This document shows positions 18,371 through 28,360 of a stretch of DNA of 64,000 nucleotides, one piece after another. A program made the translations under genes and the position numbers. Every line of letters begins with the position of its first letter. Position 1 is the first letter of the stretch. The notes under the pieces were generated by a model, which saw nothing but the letters and a program-made list of their open reading frames with translations, had not been told where the DNA came from and ran no database searches. Source of the stretch: JAADEM01 sp965371855 (GTDB lineage: Bacteria; Bacteroidota; Bacteroidia; Bacteroidales; Marinilabiliaceae); contig CBDUZZ010000008.1 of assembly GCA_965371855.1 (NCBI GenBank), positions 15,299-79,298 of the forward strand, written 5' to 3'.

Positions 18371-21067
18371 ATGATTAAAAGATTGACATTTCTGTTTTTG
18401 ATGATTGTCCTGATAACAATTCAGGGTTTTGCACAATCACAATATAAAAACCACTTTACCTGGTCGGAGTTTGTTGAACTGCCACCTCCCCAGGGTATTG
18501 AAAAACAGCACGGGCTGGCATCTCCATTTGCCGGGATTTCCGGGGATGCAGTTATTGTTGCAGGAGGCTGTAACTTTCCTGATATTCCTGTTAGAGATGG
18601 AGGAGGGAAAAAGTATTACAATGATGCTTTTGTGCTGATTGAAAAAAACGGTAAACAGGAGTGGCTAAACGGTTTCAAAATTCCGAATGAAACAGCTTAT
18701 GGTGCTTCGGTGAATTTACCCACTGGTTTATTGTGTATTGGTGGGCAAAACAATGCTGAGGTTTTTAACACTGTTTTTCTGTTAAAGTGGAATGATAAGT
18801 CGTTAAATCTTGAAATTGAAAACTGGCCACAGTTACCGTTTCCTGTTTCACAAATGGATGCAGCGTTGGTTGATGAAACTATCTATGTTGTTGGTGGGAT
18901 AGCTAATGGAAAATTAGCCAATACATTTTTATCGCTTGATATTTCTGAAAAAGGAACTGATAACTTTGAGTGGAAAATGTTATCTGATTTTCCCGGACCA
19001 GCACGATTACAACCTGTTGTAGTTGCTCAAAATGCTGCCGAAGAGAAGCATCTTTATGTTTTAAGTGGTTCCAGTTATCCTGATAATCAAGATAAACCCA
19101 GTGTTACAACCGATGGTATAGAGTATAATCCTAAAACAGGAGAATGGACTGAGATTTCAGAAATTGCACCCAAAGGTTATACTCCATTTTCACTACATGG
19201 AGCAAGTGGATTTCCTTTGGGTATGAACCACATTCTGTTTGTAGGCGGTGTTAATCGTGATGTTTTTTATGATGCATGGAAAAAAGAACGAAAAGGAAAA
19301 CTGGTAAAAGAAAGAGGCGACACTGAATCAATAGATTCTTTTAATAAATGGAAGAAAGAGTATTTGTCTCATGAGCCTGACTGGTACAATTTTAACCGGC
19401 AGGTTTTGATCTACCATACGCTTACTAAGAGTTGGACAGTGGGAGATGAGTATCCGTTTCCTGCACCTGCCGGAGCAAAAATAGTTTCATGGAAAGATGG
19501 GTGGTTGGTGATTAATGGCGAGGTCATGCCTGGAGTTCGTTCAGCAAAAGTATATTACGGTGAATTGAAACCTGATCCGAAATTTGGTTGGGTAAACTGG
19601 TTGTTGTTAATCTTATATCTGGGGGGAATGCTATACCTGGGATATTTCTTTATGCAACGTGAAAACGGTACTGAAGATTTCTTTAAAGGAGGTGGACGTA
19701 TTCCATGGTGGGCAGCAGGGATGTCAATTTTTGCTACTATGCTTAGTGCAATCACTTTTATGGCTATTCCGGCAAAAGCATTTGCTACCGATTGGAAATA
19801 TTTTCCGACAGCAATTACCATTTTGATTATGGCTTTTCCGGTGGTAAAATACTACCTGCCGTTTTTCCGGCGTCTGAATGTTACTACAGCTTACGAGTAT
19901 CTTGAAATGCGATTTAATTACTCTACACGCCTTTTGGCAAGTTCACTGTTCATGATTTTTATGATTGCAAGAATGGCTTTAGTTCTTTTCCTGCCCTCGC
20001 TTGCTTTAACTGTTGTAACCGGAATTGATATCTATATCTGCATTGTATTAATGGGTGTGATTACAATAATTTACTGTACTATGGGAGGTGTTGAAGCAGT
20101 TGTATGGGGTGATGTTATTCAAGGATTTGTTCTGCTTGGCGGTGCAGTGTTGGCTGTTGTTTTTCTTGTTTCAGGAACAGATGGAGGTTTAGGAAAAGTG
20201 ATAGAGATATCGATGGATAACGAAAAATTTAAAATGTTTGATTTTACTCTGAGTCTGAAAAGTGCAACATTCTGGGTTATTATACTTGGTGGGTTAGCCA
20301 ACAACCTTATCTCCTACAGTGCCGACCAAACTGTTATCCAAAGGTATCTTACTACAAAAGATGAGAAATCAGCTGCTAAAGGAATTATCCTGAATGGTGT
20401 TTTAAGTGTTGTGGTTTTAGTGGTTTTCTATTTTATTGGTACTGCACTATATGTATATTACAAAACTCAACCTGAAGAGTTGAATTTTGTAATGCAGAAT
20501 ACCGATTCTATCTTCCCACATTTTATTATGTCTAAAATGCCGGTTGGAGTTGCCGGACTATTAATTGCAGCCATCTTTTCTGCTACAATGTCAACAGTAT
20601 CATCAAATGTAAATTCATTATCAACAGCATTTACTTCTGATTTTTATCGACATTTCTTCCCTCACTCATCCGATAGAATACAACTGAGGGTTGCTCGCTG
20701 GTCAGGAATTATTTTTGGAGGAATAGGGATTGCATTTGCTCTGTTGATGGCAACACTAAACATATTGTCACTTTTCGATTACTTTAATTATATACTTGGT
20801 CTGCTTGCCAGTGGTCTGGGTGCTCTGTTTTTGATGGGGATTTTCTTTCCGCGGATTGACGGACGAAGTGCTTTGGCAGGGTTTGTTCTTGGAACAGGGT
20901 TTCTGTTTATGGTGAAAGCACAAACAGATATCTCATTCTGGCTTTTTGGTTTCACAGGAATGGCCGCAACTCTGGTTTTTTCCCTTATCTTTAGTATGGT
21001 TTTCAACAATAAAAAAGATATGAAAGGATTAACATGGAAAACACTGGAGAATAAAGGGAGAAGGTAA
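18371..21067 (+). CDS. Kelch-type sialic acid mutarotase fused to sodium:solute symporter
   Basis: Fusion of 898 residues. After a signal peptide (MIKRLTFLFLMIVLITIQGFAQ), a Kelch propeller (about 25-400) shows repeats such as AVIVAGGCNFPD, LLCIGGQN, IYVVGGIANGK and ILFVGGVNRD. It resembles the permuted NanM/YjhT mutarotase family that equilibrates alpha- and beta-Neu5Ac. From about residue 405 a sodium:solute symporter (SSS) follows, with about 13 hydrophobic helices starting WVNWLLLILYLGGMLYLGYF and containing the IPWWAAGMSIFATMLSAITF segment. SSS transporters have a periplasmic N-terminus, so the Kelch domain would sit at the transporter mouth and feed it the preferred anomer. A purine-rich AAAGGGGA lies near the start. 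A short low-complexity stretch follows the stop. Confidence 0.88.
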   Translation: MIKRLTFLFLMIVLITIQGFAQSQYKNHFTWSEFVELPPPQGIEKQHGLASPFAGISGDAVIVAGGCNFPDIPVRDGGGKKYYNDAFVLIEKNGKQEWLNGFKIPNETAYGASVNLPTGLLCIGGQNNAEVFNTVFLLKWNDKSLNLEIENWPQLPFPVSQMDAALVDETIYVVGGIANGKLANTFLSLDISEKGTDNFEWKMLSDFPGPARLQPVVVAQNAAEEKHLYVLSGSSYPDNQDKPSVTTDGIEYNPKTGEWTEISEIAPKGYTPFSLHGASGFPLGMNHILFVGGVNRDVFYDAWKKERKGKLVKERGDTESIDSFNKWKKEYLSHEPDWYNFNRQVLIYHTLTKSWTVGDEYPFPAPAGAKIVSWKDGWLVINGEVMPGVRSAKVYYGELKPDPKFGWVNWLLLILYLGGMLYLGYFFMQRENGTEDFFKGGGRIPWWAAGMSIFATMLSAITFMAIPAKAFATDWKYFPTAITILIMAFPVVKYYLPFFRRLNVTTAYEYLEMRFNYSTRLLASSLFMIFMIARMALVLFLPSLALTVVTGIDIYICIVLMGVITIIYCTMGGVEAVVWGDVIQGFVLLGGAVLAVVFLVSGTDGGLGKVIEISMDNEKFKMFDFTLSLKSATFWVIILGGLANNLISYSADQTVIQRYLTTKDEKSAAKGIILNGVLSVVVLVVFYFIGTALYVYYKTQPEELNFVMQNTDSIFPHFIMSKMPVGVAGLLIAAIFSATMSTVSSNVNSLSTAFTSDFYRHFFPHSSDRIQLRVARWSGIIFGGIGIAFALLMATLNILSLFDYFNYILGLLASGLGALFLMGIFFPRIDGRSALAGFVLGTGFLFMVKAQTDISFWLFGFTGMAATLVFSLIFSMVFNNKKDMKGLTWKTLENKGRR

Positions 21068-21169
21068 AAGTTGAAAGTATAAAGTGGTTATTACCCCCCA
21101 TTGTAGGGGTAGGACCTGGGTTAAATGGTTGAATGTCGAAAAACGATTAATGGGGTAAATTTTATTATC

Positions 21170-22360
21170 ATGAACAAACAAGAAATTCAAAATTATATTG
21201 AGATATATAAATCAGGTTTGCTTGAAAATATCATTCCATTCTGGACTAAAAACTCCATTGATTGGGCAGATGGGGGTTTTACTTTTTGTCTCGATAGAGA
21301 TGGAACTGTTATCGACACCGATAAAGGGGTGTGGCAAACCGGGCGTTTTACATGGATGATACTTACTATGTACAACGAAGTTGAGAAACGTGATGAGTGG
21401 CTGAAAATTGGCAAACACGGCATCGACTTTTTAGAGAATCATTGTTATGATGAAAATGGGAAAATGTATTTTATTGTTGATAAGAAGGGTGATCCTATCA
21501 GAATGCGCAGGTACGTTTTTTCAGAGTCGTTTGCAGCAATTGCCTATGCTGCATATTACAAAGCAACCGGAAATGAAAAGTATAAGGAGAGAGCCGTTGA
21601 GGCTTTTGATACCTTCTTGAAATACAATACAACTCCCGGGATGATTGAGCCAAAGTTTACTGATAATCGTAAAATGCGAGGAATGGGAGGTCCTATGATA
21701 GGTATTGTAACGGCACAGGAACTGCGAAAGAATCTGGGAGATGAATCTTACACTGAACAAATATCGGCGTGGATAGATGAGATTCAAAAGTATTTTATGA
21801 ATTATGAATACAAAGCAGTGATGGAAATTGCTAGCCCTGATGGTGAGCTGATTGATCATTTTGATGGCCGAACTCTTAATCCCGGACATGCTATTGAAGG
21901 GGCCTGGTTTATTATGCAGGAAGCTAAACGAAGAGATAACGATGCTGAACTTATAAAACTCGGAACAACCATGCTCGATTGGATGTGGGAGATTGGTTGG
22001 GATAAAGAGTATGGTGGGATGTTGTATTTTCGTGATATTAAAGGGTTGCCTGTTCAGGAATATTGGCACGACATGAAATTCTGGTGGCCACACAACGAAA
22101 CGGTTATTGCGACTCTGCTTGCATACGAACTAACAGGGGATAAAAAATATGCCATCTGGCACAAACAGGTTCATGACTGGACGTTTAAACACTTTCCGGA
22201 CAGTGAGCATGGTGAGTGGTATGGCTACCTTCATCGTGACGGTAGAATATCTGTTCCTTTGAAAGGAAATATCTGGAAGGGACCATTCCATATTCCACGA
22301 ATGTATTTTAAAGCATGGCAGATTTGTGAAGACATTATGGAGAAGAATCAACATCTTTAG
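21170..22360 (+). CDS. N-acylglucosamine 2-epimerase (ManNAc to GlcNAc)
   Basis: Cytoplasmic (alpha/alpha)6-barrel epimerase of 396 residues, AGE/RnBP family. Motifs include WADGGFTFCLDRDG, KGVWQTGRFTWM, LNPGHAIEGAWF and FWWPHNETVIATLLAYE, whose His residues are the expected acid/base positions. ATG 21170 gives the family's normal N-terminus; the ATG at 21125 would add 15 unrelated residues. In Bacteroides nan operons this non-phosphorylating epimerase replaces the NanK/NanE route by converting ManNAc from the lyase directly to GlcNAc. A GlcNAc kinase is not in the window. A terminator follows at 22534. Confidence 0.9.
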   Translation: MNKQEIQNYIEIYKSGLLENIIPFWTKNSIDWADGGFTFCLDRDGTVIDTDKGVWQTGRFTWMILTMYNEVEKRDEWLKIGKHGIDFLENHCYDENGKMYFIVDKKGDPIRMRRYVFSESFAAIAYAAYYKATGNEKYKERAVEAFDTFLKYNTTPGMIEPKFTDNRKMRGMGGPMIGIVTAQELRKNLGDESYTEQISAWIDEIQKYFMNYEYKAVMEIASPDGELIDHFDGRTLNPGHAIEGAWFIMQEAKRRDNDAELIKLGTTMLDWMWEIGWDKEYGGMLYFRDIKGLPVQEYWHDMKFWWPHNETVIATLLAYELTGDKKYAIWHKQVHDWTFKHFPDSEHGEWYGYLHRDGRISVPLKGNIWKGPFHIPRMYFKAWQICEDIMEKNQHL

Positions 22361-22533
22361 GTGAAGAAAAGTAGTAGCTTTTTTGCTTATTGCATAAAAG
22401 TAACCATTTTGAAACCACAGAAAGAGAATTCGATATTGGCCACATCAGTTAATTTTGGATGGAATTAGTTTATAGGTGATGACTTGATTGAATAAACTAC
22501 CTGTATATGATAATATGCAGATATGCTGAAGTG

Positions 22534-22566
22534 AAAGAAGGGTTCTTCGTTAGCCCTTCTTTTTTG
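22534..22566 (+). terminator. Intrinsic terminator after the sialic-acid locus
   Basis: Stem AGAAGGG (22536-22542) pairs with CCCTTCT (22554-22560) and is followed by a T-run. It lies about 175 bp after the epimerase stop and closes the locus before the convergent trehalose gene. Confidence 0.8.
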
Positions 22567-22634
22567 TGTTGTACTGAAAAAATATAAACTATCATATAGT
22601 GACATAGCGGATGAACTAAAAAACACAAAAGGAT

Positions 22635-24845
22635 TTATTCTACTAACTGTTTCAATAACACTCGAACACCCGGCACATCTTTTATATAGTATTTTGCAGC
22701 GGTTGTTTTTGTTCCCACTTTTACCGTAAATGCAGTTTCGGGGAGTGAGTTAAATGTATATTCATCAGTCCAGTCGTCGCCCAGCGCAAGAATAAAATCA
22801 AATTCCGTATCGCCAATTTTATCGATGGCAGCCTTTCCTTTGTTAATCCCGGCATTTTTTATTTCAATTACTTTATCGCCATCCATAATTTCCAGGTTCA
22901 GGTTGGCAATATAATTTTTCAGGTCGTCTTTTAACTCCCACGAACGTTGTTGTCCCATATCCGGGTCGGCATCGCGATAATGCCAAACGAGCGAATAATT
23001 TTTATATTCGATAAACGAACGTGGTGTGCGATCTACAAAATTTTGCAAAACCGGTTCAATAATATCCATCCATTCCTTTTCAATCTGGCTGTTCATATTC
23101 CATTCGGTGTCCGGGTTTTTATTCCACACGCCGTGTTCGGCAATAAACGACAACCTATTAAAACTATCAAACCACTTCGTCAGAGTCTCTTTGTCGCGCC
23201 CGCTAATAATTACAACCGTGTTGTTTTTATCCGAAGTTAACTTCTTAATTATCGAATAAAGTTCATCGTCGGGCATCGCCATTTGCGGGTCTTTATGAAA
23301 TCCGGTAAGCGTGCCATCGTAATCGAGAAAAATAATTCTGTTGTTAGATTTTTGATATTTAGTAACCAGATTTTTAATAACAATATTCGTAATTTTGTGC
23401 GTGTAACTCGATTCCTGAAGTTGTTTAACCTCTTCAAGCCCATTTATAAAATCGTTTGCCCAACGTTCTTCGTTATAAATTTTTAATCTTTTTTGGAGTA
23501 TAGAATTCCGCTTAATCTGTTCTGAAACGGGCATATTCAGTGCCTGATAAATTGCCTCTGCAACTTCTGTCCGATTGTTTGGGTTTACAATTACCGACTC
23601 GCCTAACTCTTTTGCTGCGCCTGCCATTTCACTTAAAATCAGTACACCGGTTTTATCTGTCCGGCACGCGATATATTCTTTTGCCGGCAAATTCATTCCG
23701 TCTCTTGTTGGCGTTATTAAAGCAATATCGGCGTTATTGTAAAATTCAATTGATTCAAGTCGATTAGTAGCGCGGTAAAAATACCAAATTGGCATCCATC
23801 CAATCGAACCGAATTGTCCGTTTATTCGCCCAACCAATTCGTCCATTTCTCGTTTTAAATCCTGATAATCGCCAACATTTTCGCGCGATGGAGTAACAAA
23901 AATAAAGAGGCTGACTTTTTCGATATATTCAGGATAAGTTACTAAAAACAGTTCAAATGCCTTAATTCTGTCCGGAATTCCTTTTGTGTAATCCAGTCTG
24001 TCAATAGATAAAATTATTTTCCTATCCTTATCTTTACTTTTAAATTCTATTAATTCTTTATGAATATCAGACTCCTGTTTCCCAGTATTTTTCCCCAACT
24101 CTTTTGCGGTAGAATTATAAAATTCAAAATCAATTCCTTTCGGGAAAGCATCTGTTTTTACAATCCGCTCGTCTAAACGAATGCGGTTAAAAAATGTTTC
24201 GTTCCCCAATAATCTGCGCACGCAACTCATAAAATGTCGCTGATAATCGTAAGTATGAAACCCAATTAAATCGGCACCTAAAACCCCCTCTAATAACTCC
24301 ATCCTCCAAGGTAACAGACGAAATACCTCGAACGATGGAAAAGGAATATGTTGAAAATAGCCGATTGAAATGTTGGGTAATTTTTCGCGAATCAACTGCG
24401 GGAGCAACATTAAATGGTAATCGTGAATCCACAAAATATCATCTTCTGTTACATGTTTCAGAATAACTTCGGCAAACATTTGATTTACCTTTTGATAAGC
24501 TTCCCACTGTTCGTATTGATATTTTGAAAATTGAGGGAAATAATTAAAAAGCGGCCAAATTGTATTTTCGCAAAATCCTTCCAAATAGTCGTAAATTAAC
24601 TGCTGGTCGAAATATAACGGGATACAATTTTCCGACCTAAATTTATCATCGATATCCTGTTTTTCGTTTTCACTAATTTCGTTTATTTTAACTCCGGTCC
24701 TTCCAATCCACTTAATATCAAACGATTTGTAAAATCTTTTTAATCCTGAATCGAAACCTTTGGATGTTGGCATTAACTCTTTTACTCCATTATTATCGAC
24801 AACCTGCAATGGCAACCTGTTGGAAATCATAATTAATCGTTTCAT
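22635..24845 (-). CDS. otsAB: Bifunctional trehalose-6-phosphate synthase/phosphatase
   Basis: Fusion of 736 residues that makes trehalose from UDP-glucose and glucose-6-phosphate. Residues 1-470 are a GT20 synthase: ISNRLPLQVV at the start, WIHDYHLMLLPQLIR, GFHTYDYQRHF, LSIDRLDYTKGIPDRIKAFE and TPTRDGMNLPAKEYIACR. Residues about 495-736 are an HAD phosphatase with LDYDGTLTGF (Asp508, Asp510), VIISGRDKETL, ISINKGKAAI-like NAGINKGKAA and ALGDDWTDEY. It is divergent, across a 194-bp spacer, from an HAD phosphoglucomutase and a GH65 phosphorylase, which suggests trehalose or another alpha-diglucoside is both made and phosphorolysed here. Confidence 0.95.
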   Translation of the reverse strand: MKRLIMISNRLPLQVVDNNGVKELMPTSKGFDSGLKRFYKSFDIKWIGRTGVKINEISENEKQDIDDKFRSENCIPLYFDQQLIYDYLEGFCENTIWPLFNYFPQFSKYQYEQWEAYQKVNQMFAEVILKHVTEDDILWIHDYHLMLLPQLIREKLPNISIGYFQHIPFPSFEVFRLLPWRMELLEGVLGADLIGFHTYDYQRHFMSCVRRLLGNETFFNRIRLDERIVKTDAFPKGIDFEFYNSTAKELGKNTGKQESDIHKELIEFKSKDKDRKIILSIDRLDYTKGIPDRIKAFELFLVTYPEYIEKVSLFIFVTPSRENVGDYQDLKREMDELVGRINGQFGSIGWMPIWYFYRATNRLESIEFYNNADIALITPTRDGMNLPAKEYIACRTDKTGVLILSEMAGAAKELGESVIVNPNNRTEVAEAIYQALNMPVSEQIKRNSILQKRLKIYNEERWANDFINGLEEVKQLQESSYTHKITNIVIKNLVTKYQKSNNRIIFLDYDGTLTGFHKDPQMAMPDDELYSIIKKLTSDKNNTVVIISGRDKETLTKWFDSFNRLSFIAEHGVWNKNPDTEWNMNSQIEKEWMDIIEPVLQNFVDRTPRSFIEYKNYSLVWHYRDADPDMGQQRSWELKDDLKNYIANLNLEIMDGDKVIEIKNAGINKGKAAIDKIGDTEFDFILALGDDWTDEYTFNSLPETAFTVKVGTKTTAAKYYIKDVPGVRVLLKQLVE

Positions 24846-25039
24846 AATGTTGGTATTAAACCATTTGTAAAAAGCAAAATGTTAAAGATTGTATTTTGTC
24901 CGATATCTCCTATCTGCAAATCTAATAATCTATTGAATGTAATATAGATTTTATTTAGATTATCTCAAATATTTTGTCTACATTTTGAAACGAATTTTAA
25001 CAGAATTTTCAAATTTTTTGTAGATTTAAAATTAATAAT

Positions 25040-25813
25040 ATGTCTAAAAACTTATCATTCGAAGCCGTAATTTTCGATATGGATGGTGTAATTACTAAAA
25101 CTGCCCTAACGCATGCTGCAGCATGGAAAAAAATGTTCGATGAATATTTAAGGAAACGAGAAACTGAGCACGGTGAAAAATTTGTGGAATTTACTCACGG
25201 TAGTGATTACCTTCCGTTTGTTGACGGAAAGCCAAGATACAAAGGCGTTGCAGACTTCATAAAATCGCGGGGAATAGATATTCCTTTTGGCGACCCGTCA
25301 GATTTACCCGGAGCAGAAACATGCTGCGGACTTGGAAATCAGAAAAACGAAGCATTTAACGAAGTGCTTGAAGAAGAGGGCGTAGAAACTTATCCTTCGA
25401 CAGTTGCACTTATTAACGAACTTAAAAAAGCAGGCATTAAACTTGGCGTGGCATCGTCGAGTAAAAATTGCAAACCGGTTTTGGAAAGAGTAGATTTATT
25501 GGATATTTTTGATGCACGTGTTGACGGAGTTGTTTCTGCCGAACTTGGACTGCACGGTAAACCGGAACCTGATATTTTCACAACTGCCTGTGATATTGTA
25601 AAAGCAGATTATGCAAAATCTATTGTTGTTGAAGATGCTGTTTCGGGGGTGCAAGCCGGAGTAAAAGGCAAATTCGGGTTAACAATTGGTATTGCCCGCG
25701 AAAATAATATTAAAGAGTTAAAAGAAGCCGGAGCCGACATTGTTGTTAAAGACCTCGAAGAAATTGGCGGATTGGATGGACTGGATAAAGTATTTTTGAA
25801 ATTTAATAAATAG
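25040..25813 (+). CDS. HAD-superfamily hydrolase, beta-phosphoglucomutase-like
   Basis: HAD protein of 257 residues with motif I FDMDGVI (nucleophile and acid/base Asp), an inserted helical cap containing PFVDGKPRYKGVADFIKSRG, motif II ASSSKNC, motif III Lys in GLHGKPEPDIF and motif IV VVEDAVSGVQAG. The YKGV cap region is typical of beta-PGM relatives fused to or adjacent to GH65 phosphorylases. It would convert the beta-glucose-1-phosphate released by the next enzyme to glucose-6-phosphate. The cap is longer than in lactococcal beta-PGM, so a sugar-phosphate phosphatase role is an alternative. Confidence 0.8.
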   Translation: MSKNLSFEAVIFDMDGVITKTALTHAAAWKKMFDEYLRKRETEHGEKFVEFTHGSDYLPFVDGKPRYKGVADFIKSRGIDIPFGDPSDLPGAETCCGLGNQKNEAFNEVLEEEGVETYPSTVALINELKKAGIKLGVASSSKNCKPVLERVDLLDIFDARVDGVVSAELGLHGKPEPDIFTTACDIVKADYAKSIVVEDAVSGVQAGVKGKFGLTIGIARENNIKELKEAGADIVVKDLEEIGGLDGLDKVFLKFNK

Positions 25814-25933
25814 GCAGGAACTCATTGGTGTGCCGAATGATAATAATAAAAGAGTTTTCATGAGCTTTTTAATCTTTGTGTCACTTTGAGATTCTTTGGC
25901 ACTAATTAGTTATAACAAATCTTCTCACATTTT

Positions 25934-28348
25934 ATGCTACAAAAAATAAAAAACAATTATAATCCATGGTCGCTGGAATACTCTGATTACGACCAGAAGA
26001 AAGAGAAATCGCGCGAAACTTTATTGACAGTTGGTAACGGTTACCTAGGAACACGAGGTGTTTTGCCGGAAACCACCGCGAGCGAAACAAATTATCCGGG
26101 TACTTACATTGCAGGATTATATAACCGGTTAGTTTCGAGAGTTGCCGACCGTGATATTGAAAACGAAGATTTTGTAAATATTCCAAATTGGCTTTTTATC
26201 AACTTTAAAATAGGAAATAACGATTGGTTCGATATTAACCAAACTGAAATTATTTCGATAAAAAGACGTCTCAATTTTGCAAATGGAGTTCTTGAAACTG
26301 AGTTAGTTATAAAAGATATAAATGCGTTTGAAACTAAAATTAGCAGTAAAATAGTTGCCAGCATGGCAAATCCGCATTTGGTTGCAATTCAATATAAAAT
26401 AAAGGCTTTAAACTATTCGGGGTCAGTTGAAATAAAATCGGAAATAGATGGGAATATTGTTAACGATGGAGTTACAAGATATCGCGACCTCAACAAGCAG
26501 CATTTAAAACCTGTTTCTCAGGGGAATGATTCTGAAATTAGTTGGCTGGTAGTTAAAACAACTCAGTCAGAAATTGAAATTGCACAGGCAGTTAAACATT
26601 CAGTTTTTAAAAATAGTGATGTCGAAAATGTTGAAATCGACAATATATACTCACCGGGTAAAATCAGTACAAAGTTTAAAACCGATTTAAATGAAAACGA
26701 AGAACTGACAATTGAGAAGGTAGTTGCTATTTTCACATCGAAAAATGACGATGTAAAAGAGCCATTAAACAACAGTAAAAATTTGGTAAAAACAGCCGGA
26801 ACATTTAATTCTATTGTGAAAGAAAGTGCGATTGAATGGGAGAAAATATGGAATAAAATTGATATTCAGATTAAAGGAGACCCTAAATCGCAAATGCTTG
26901 TTCGTCTTCATTTGTATCACTTAATGGTAACTGCATCGCCAAATAATGTAAATATTGACGCAGGAATTCCGGCTCGCGGATTACATGGCGAAGCTTATCG
27001 CGGACATATTTTCTGGGACGAACTTTACATTTTACCACTTTACAACCTCTTTTTTCCTGATGTGGCAAAATCGATTCTGAGTTATCGTTTCCGACGAATT
27101 GAGAAAGCTCGCGAATATGCCAAAGAATATGGTTACAACGGAGCAATGTTTCCGTGGCAGAGCGGAAGCGATGGCCGCGAGGAGACGCAAACAATTCATC
27201 TCAATCCTATTTCCGGGAAATGGGGCGACGATTATAGTTCGCTGCAACGGCATATTTCTATTGCAATTGCGTACAACACATGGTACTATTTTCAGGTTAC
27301 TAACGATATTGAATTTATGGAAAATAGTGGTGCCGAATTGTTCCTGGAAATTTGCAGGTTTTGGGCAAGTAAGTCTGTGCAGGATAAAAACACGGGACAT
27401 TTCAATATTTCAAAAGTTATGGGTCCCGACGAATTTCACGAAGAACACAAAGCGAGTCCGGGCGGCGGTGTCAAAGACAATGCCTACACAAATATTATGG
27501 TTGCCTGGCTATTTACCAAAGCATTTGAGATCCTCGAAAAACTTTCTAAAAATTCAAATAAAAAAATAACTTCTAAAATAAATCTTGATTCTGAAGAGAT
27601 AAAAAAGTGGAAAACAATTTCGCAAAACTTAAATATTCCTCTTTCTGATGACGAAATAATTGAGCAATTTGATGGCTACTTTGATTTGAAAGAACTGGAC
27701 TGGGATGCGTATCGAAAAAAGTATAAAAATATTTATCGGTTAGACCGAATTTTAAAAGCTGAAGGGAAAACTCCTGATGACTATAAACTTGCAAAACAGG
27801 CAGACACTTTAATGACCTTTTACAATCTTGACGAAGAAGATGTGAGTGCTGTCCTGAAAAATTCAGGTTATAAAATCTCACCGGATTACCTTAGGAAAAA
27901 TTACAATTATTATTTGAACAGAACTTCTCATGGTTCAACTTTGAGTAGGGTTGTGCATTCGTATCTCGCCAATTTATTTGGAAATAAAGATGAGGGAAAC
28001 AAACTATATTTTGAGGCGCTTGAAAGCGATTTTACCGATATACAAGGCGGTACAACTGCCGAGGGAATTCATGCCGGAGTGATGGGAGGAACGGTATTAA
28101 TGGTAATTACTTCGTTTGCCGGTCTCAATCTTAAAAAGAAAAACCTTGCAATAAATCCTTCATTACCCAAAAAATGGGATTCATTAAAATTCAATTTCCG
28201 GTTTAAAAATAATCACTATTTTATCGAGGTAACACACAATCAATTTAAAATCGAAATAAATAGTGAGAATTTTGACGAGGTTGAGATTGATTTTTCAAAT
28301 AAAAAAATACTTTTACCAACCAATAAAAAGCATATTTTAAAATATTAA
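25934..28348 (+). CDS. GH65 alpha-diglucoside phosphorylase (trehalose/kojibiose/maltose type)
   Basis: Cytoplasmic inverting phosphorylase of 804 residues without a signal peptide. The N-terminal beta-sandwich starts NPWSLEYSDYDQKKEKSRE with GNGYLGTRG. The (alpha/alpha)6 barrel has ARGLHGEAYRGHIFWDELY, the general-acid Glu500 in MGPDEFHEE, and the phosphate-binding GGTTAEGIHAGVMGGT. A C-terminal beta-sheet domain closes the protein. The combination with a beta-PGM-like HAD and a nearby trehalose synthase favours trehalose or kojibiose as substrate, but GH65 specificity cannot be called from these motifs. The next gene starts 12 bp later. Confidence 0.92.
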   Translation: MLQKIKNNYNPWSLEYSDYDQKKEKSRETLLTVGNGYLGTRGVLPETTASETNYPGTYIAGLYNRLVSRVADRDIENEDFVNIPNWLFINFKIGNNDWFDINQTEIISIKRRLNFANGVLETELVIKDINAFETKISSKIVASMANPHLVAIQYKIKALNYSGSVEIKSEIDGNIVNDGVTRYRDLNKQHLKPVSQGNDSEISWLVVKTTQSEIEIAQAVKHSVFKNSDVENVEIDNIYSPGKISTKFKTDLNENEELTIEKVVAIFTSKNDDVKEPLNNSKNLVKTAGTFNSIVKESAIEWEKIWNKIDIQIKGDPKSQMLVRLHLYHLMVTASPNNVNIDAGIPARGLHGEAYRGHIFWDELYILPLYNLFFPDVAKSILSYRFRRIEKAREYAKEYGYNGAMFPWQSGSDGREETQTIHLNPISGKWGDDYSSLQRHISIAIAYNTWYYFQVTNDIEFMENSGAELFLEICRFWASKSVQDKNTGHFNISKVMGPDEFHEEHKASPGGGVKDNAYTNIMVAWLFTKAFEILEKLSKNSNKKITSKINLDSEEIKKWKTISQNLNIPLSDDEIIEQFDGYFDLKELDWDAYRKKYKNIYRLDRILKAEGKTPDDYKLAKQADTLMTFYNLDEEDVSAVLKNSGYKISPDYLRKNYNYYLNRTSHGSTLSRVVHSYLANLFGNKDEGNKLYFEALESDFTDIQGGTTAEGIHAGVMGGTVLMVITSFAGLNLKKKNLAINPSLPKKWDSLKFNFRFKNNHYFIEVTHNQFKIEINSENFDEVEIDFSNKKILLPTNKKHILKY

Positions 28349-28360
28349 ATAGGTTAGTAA

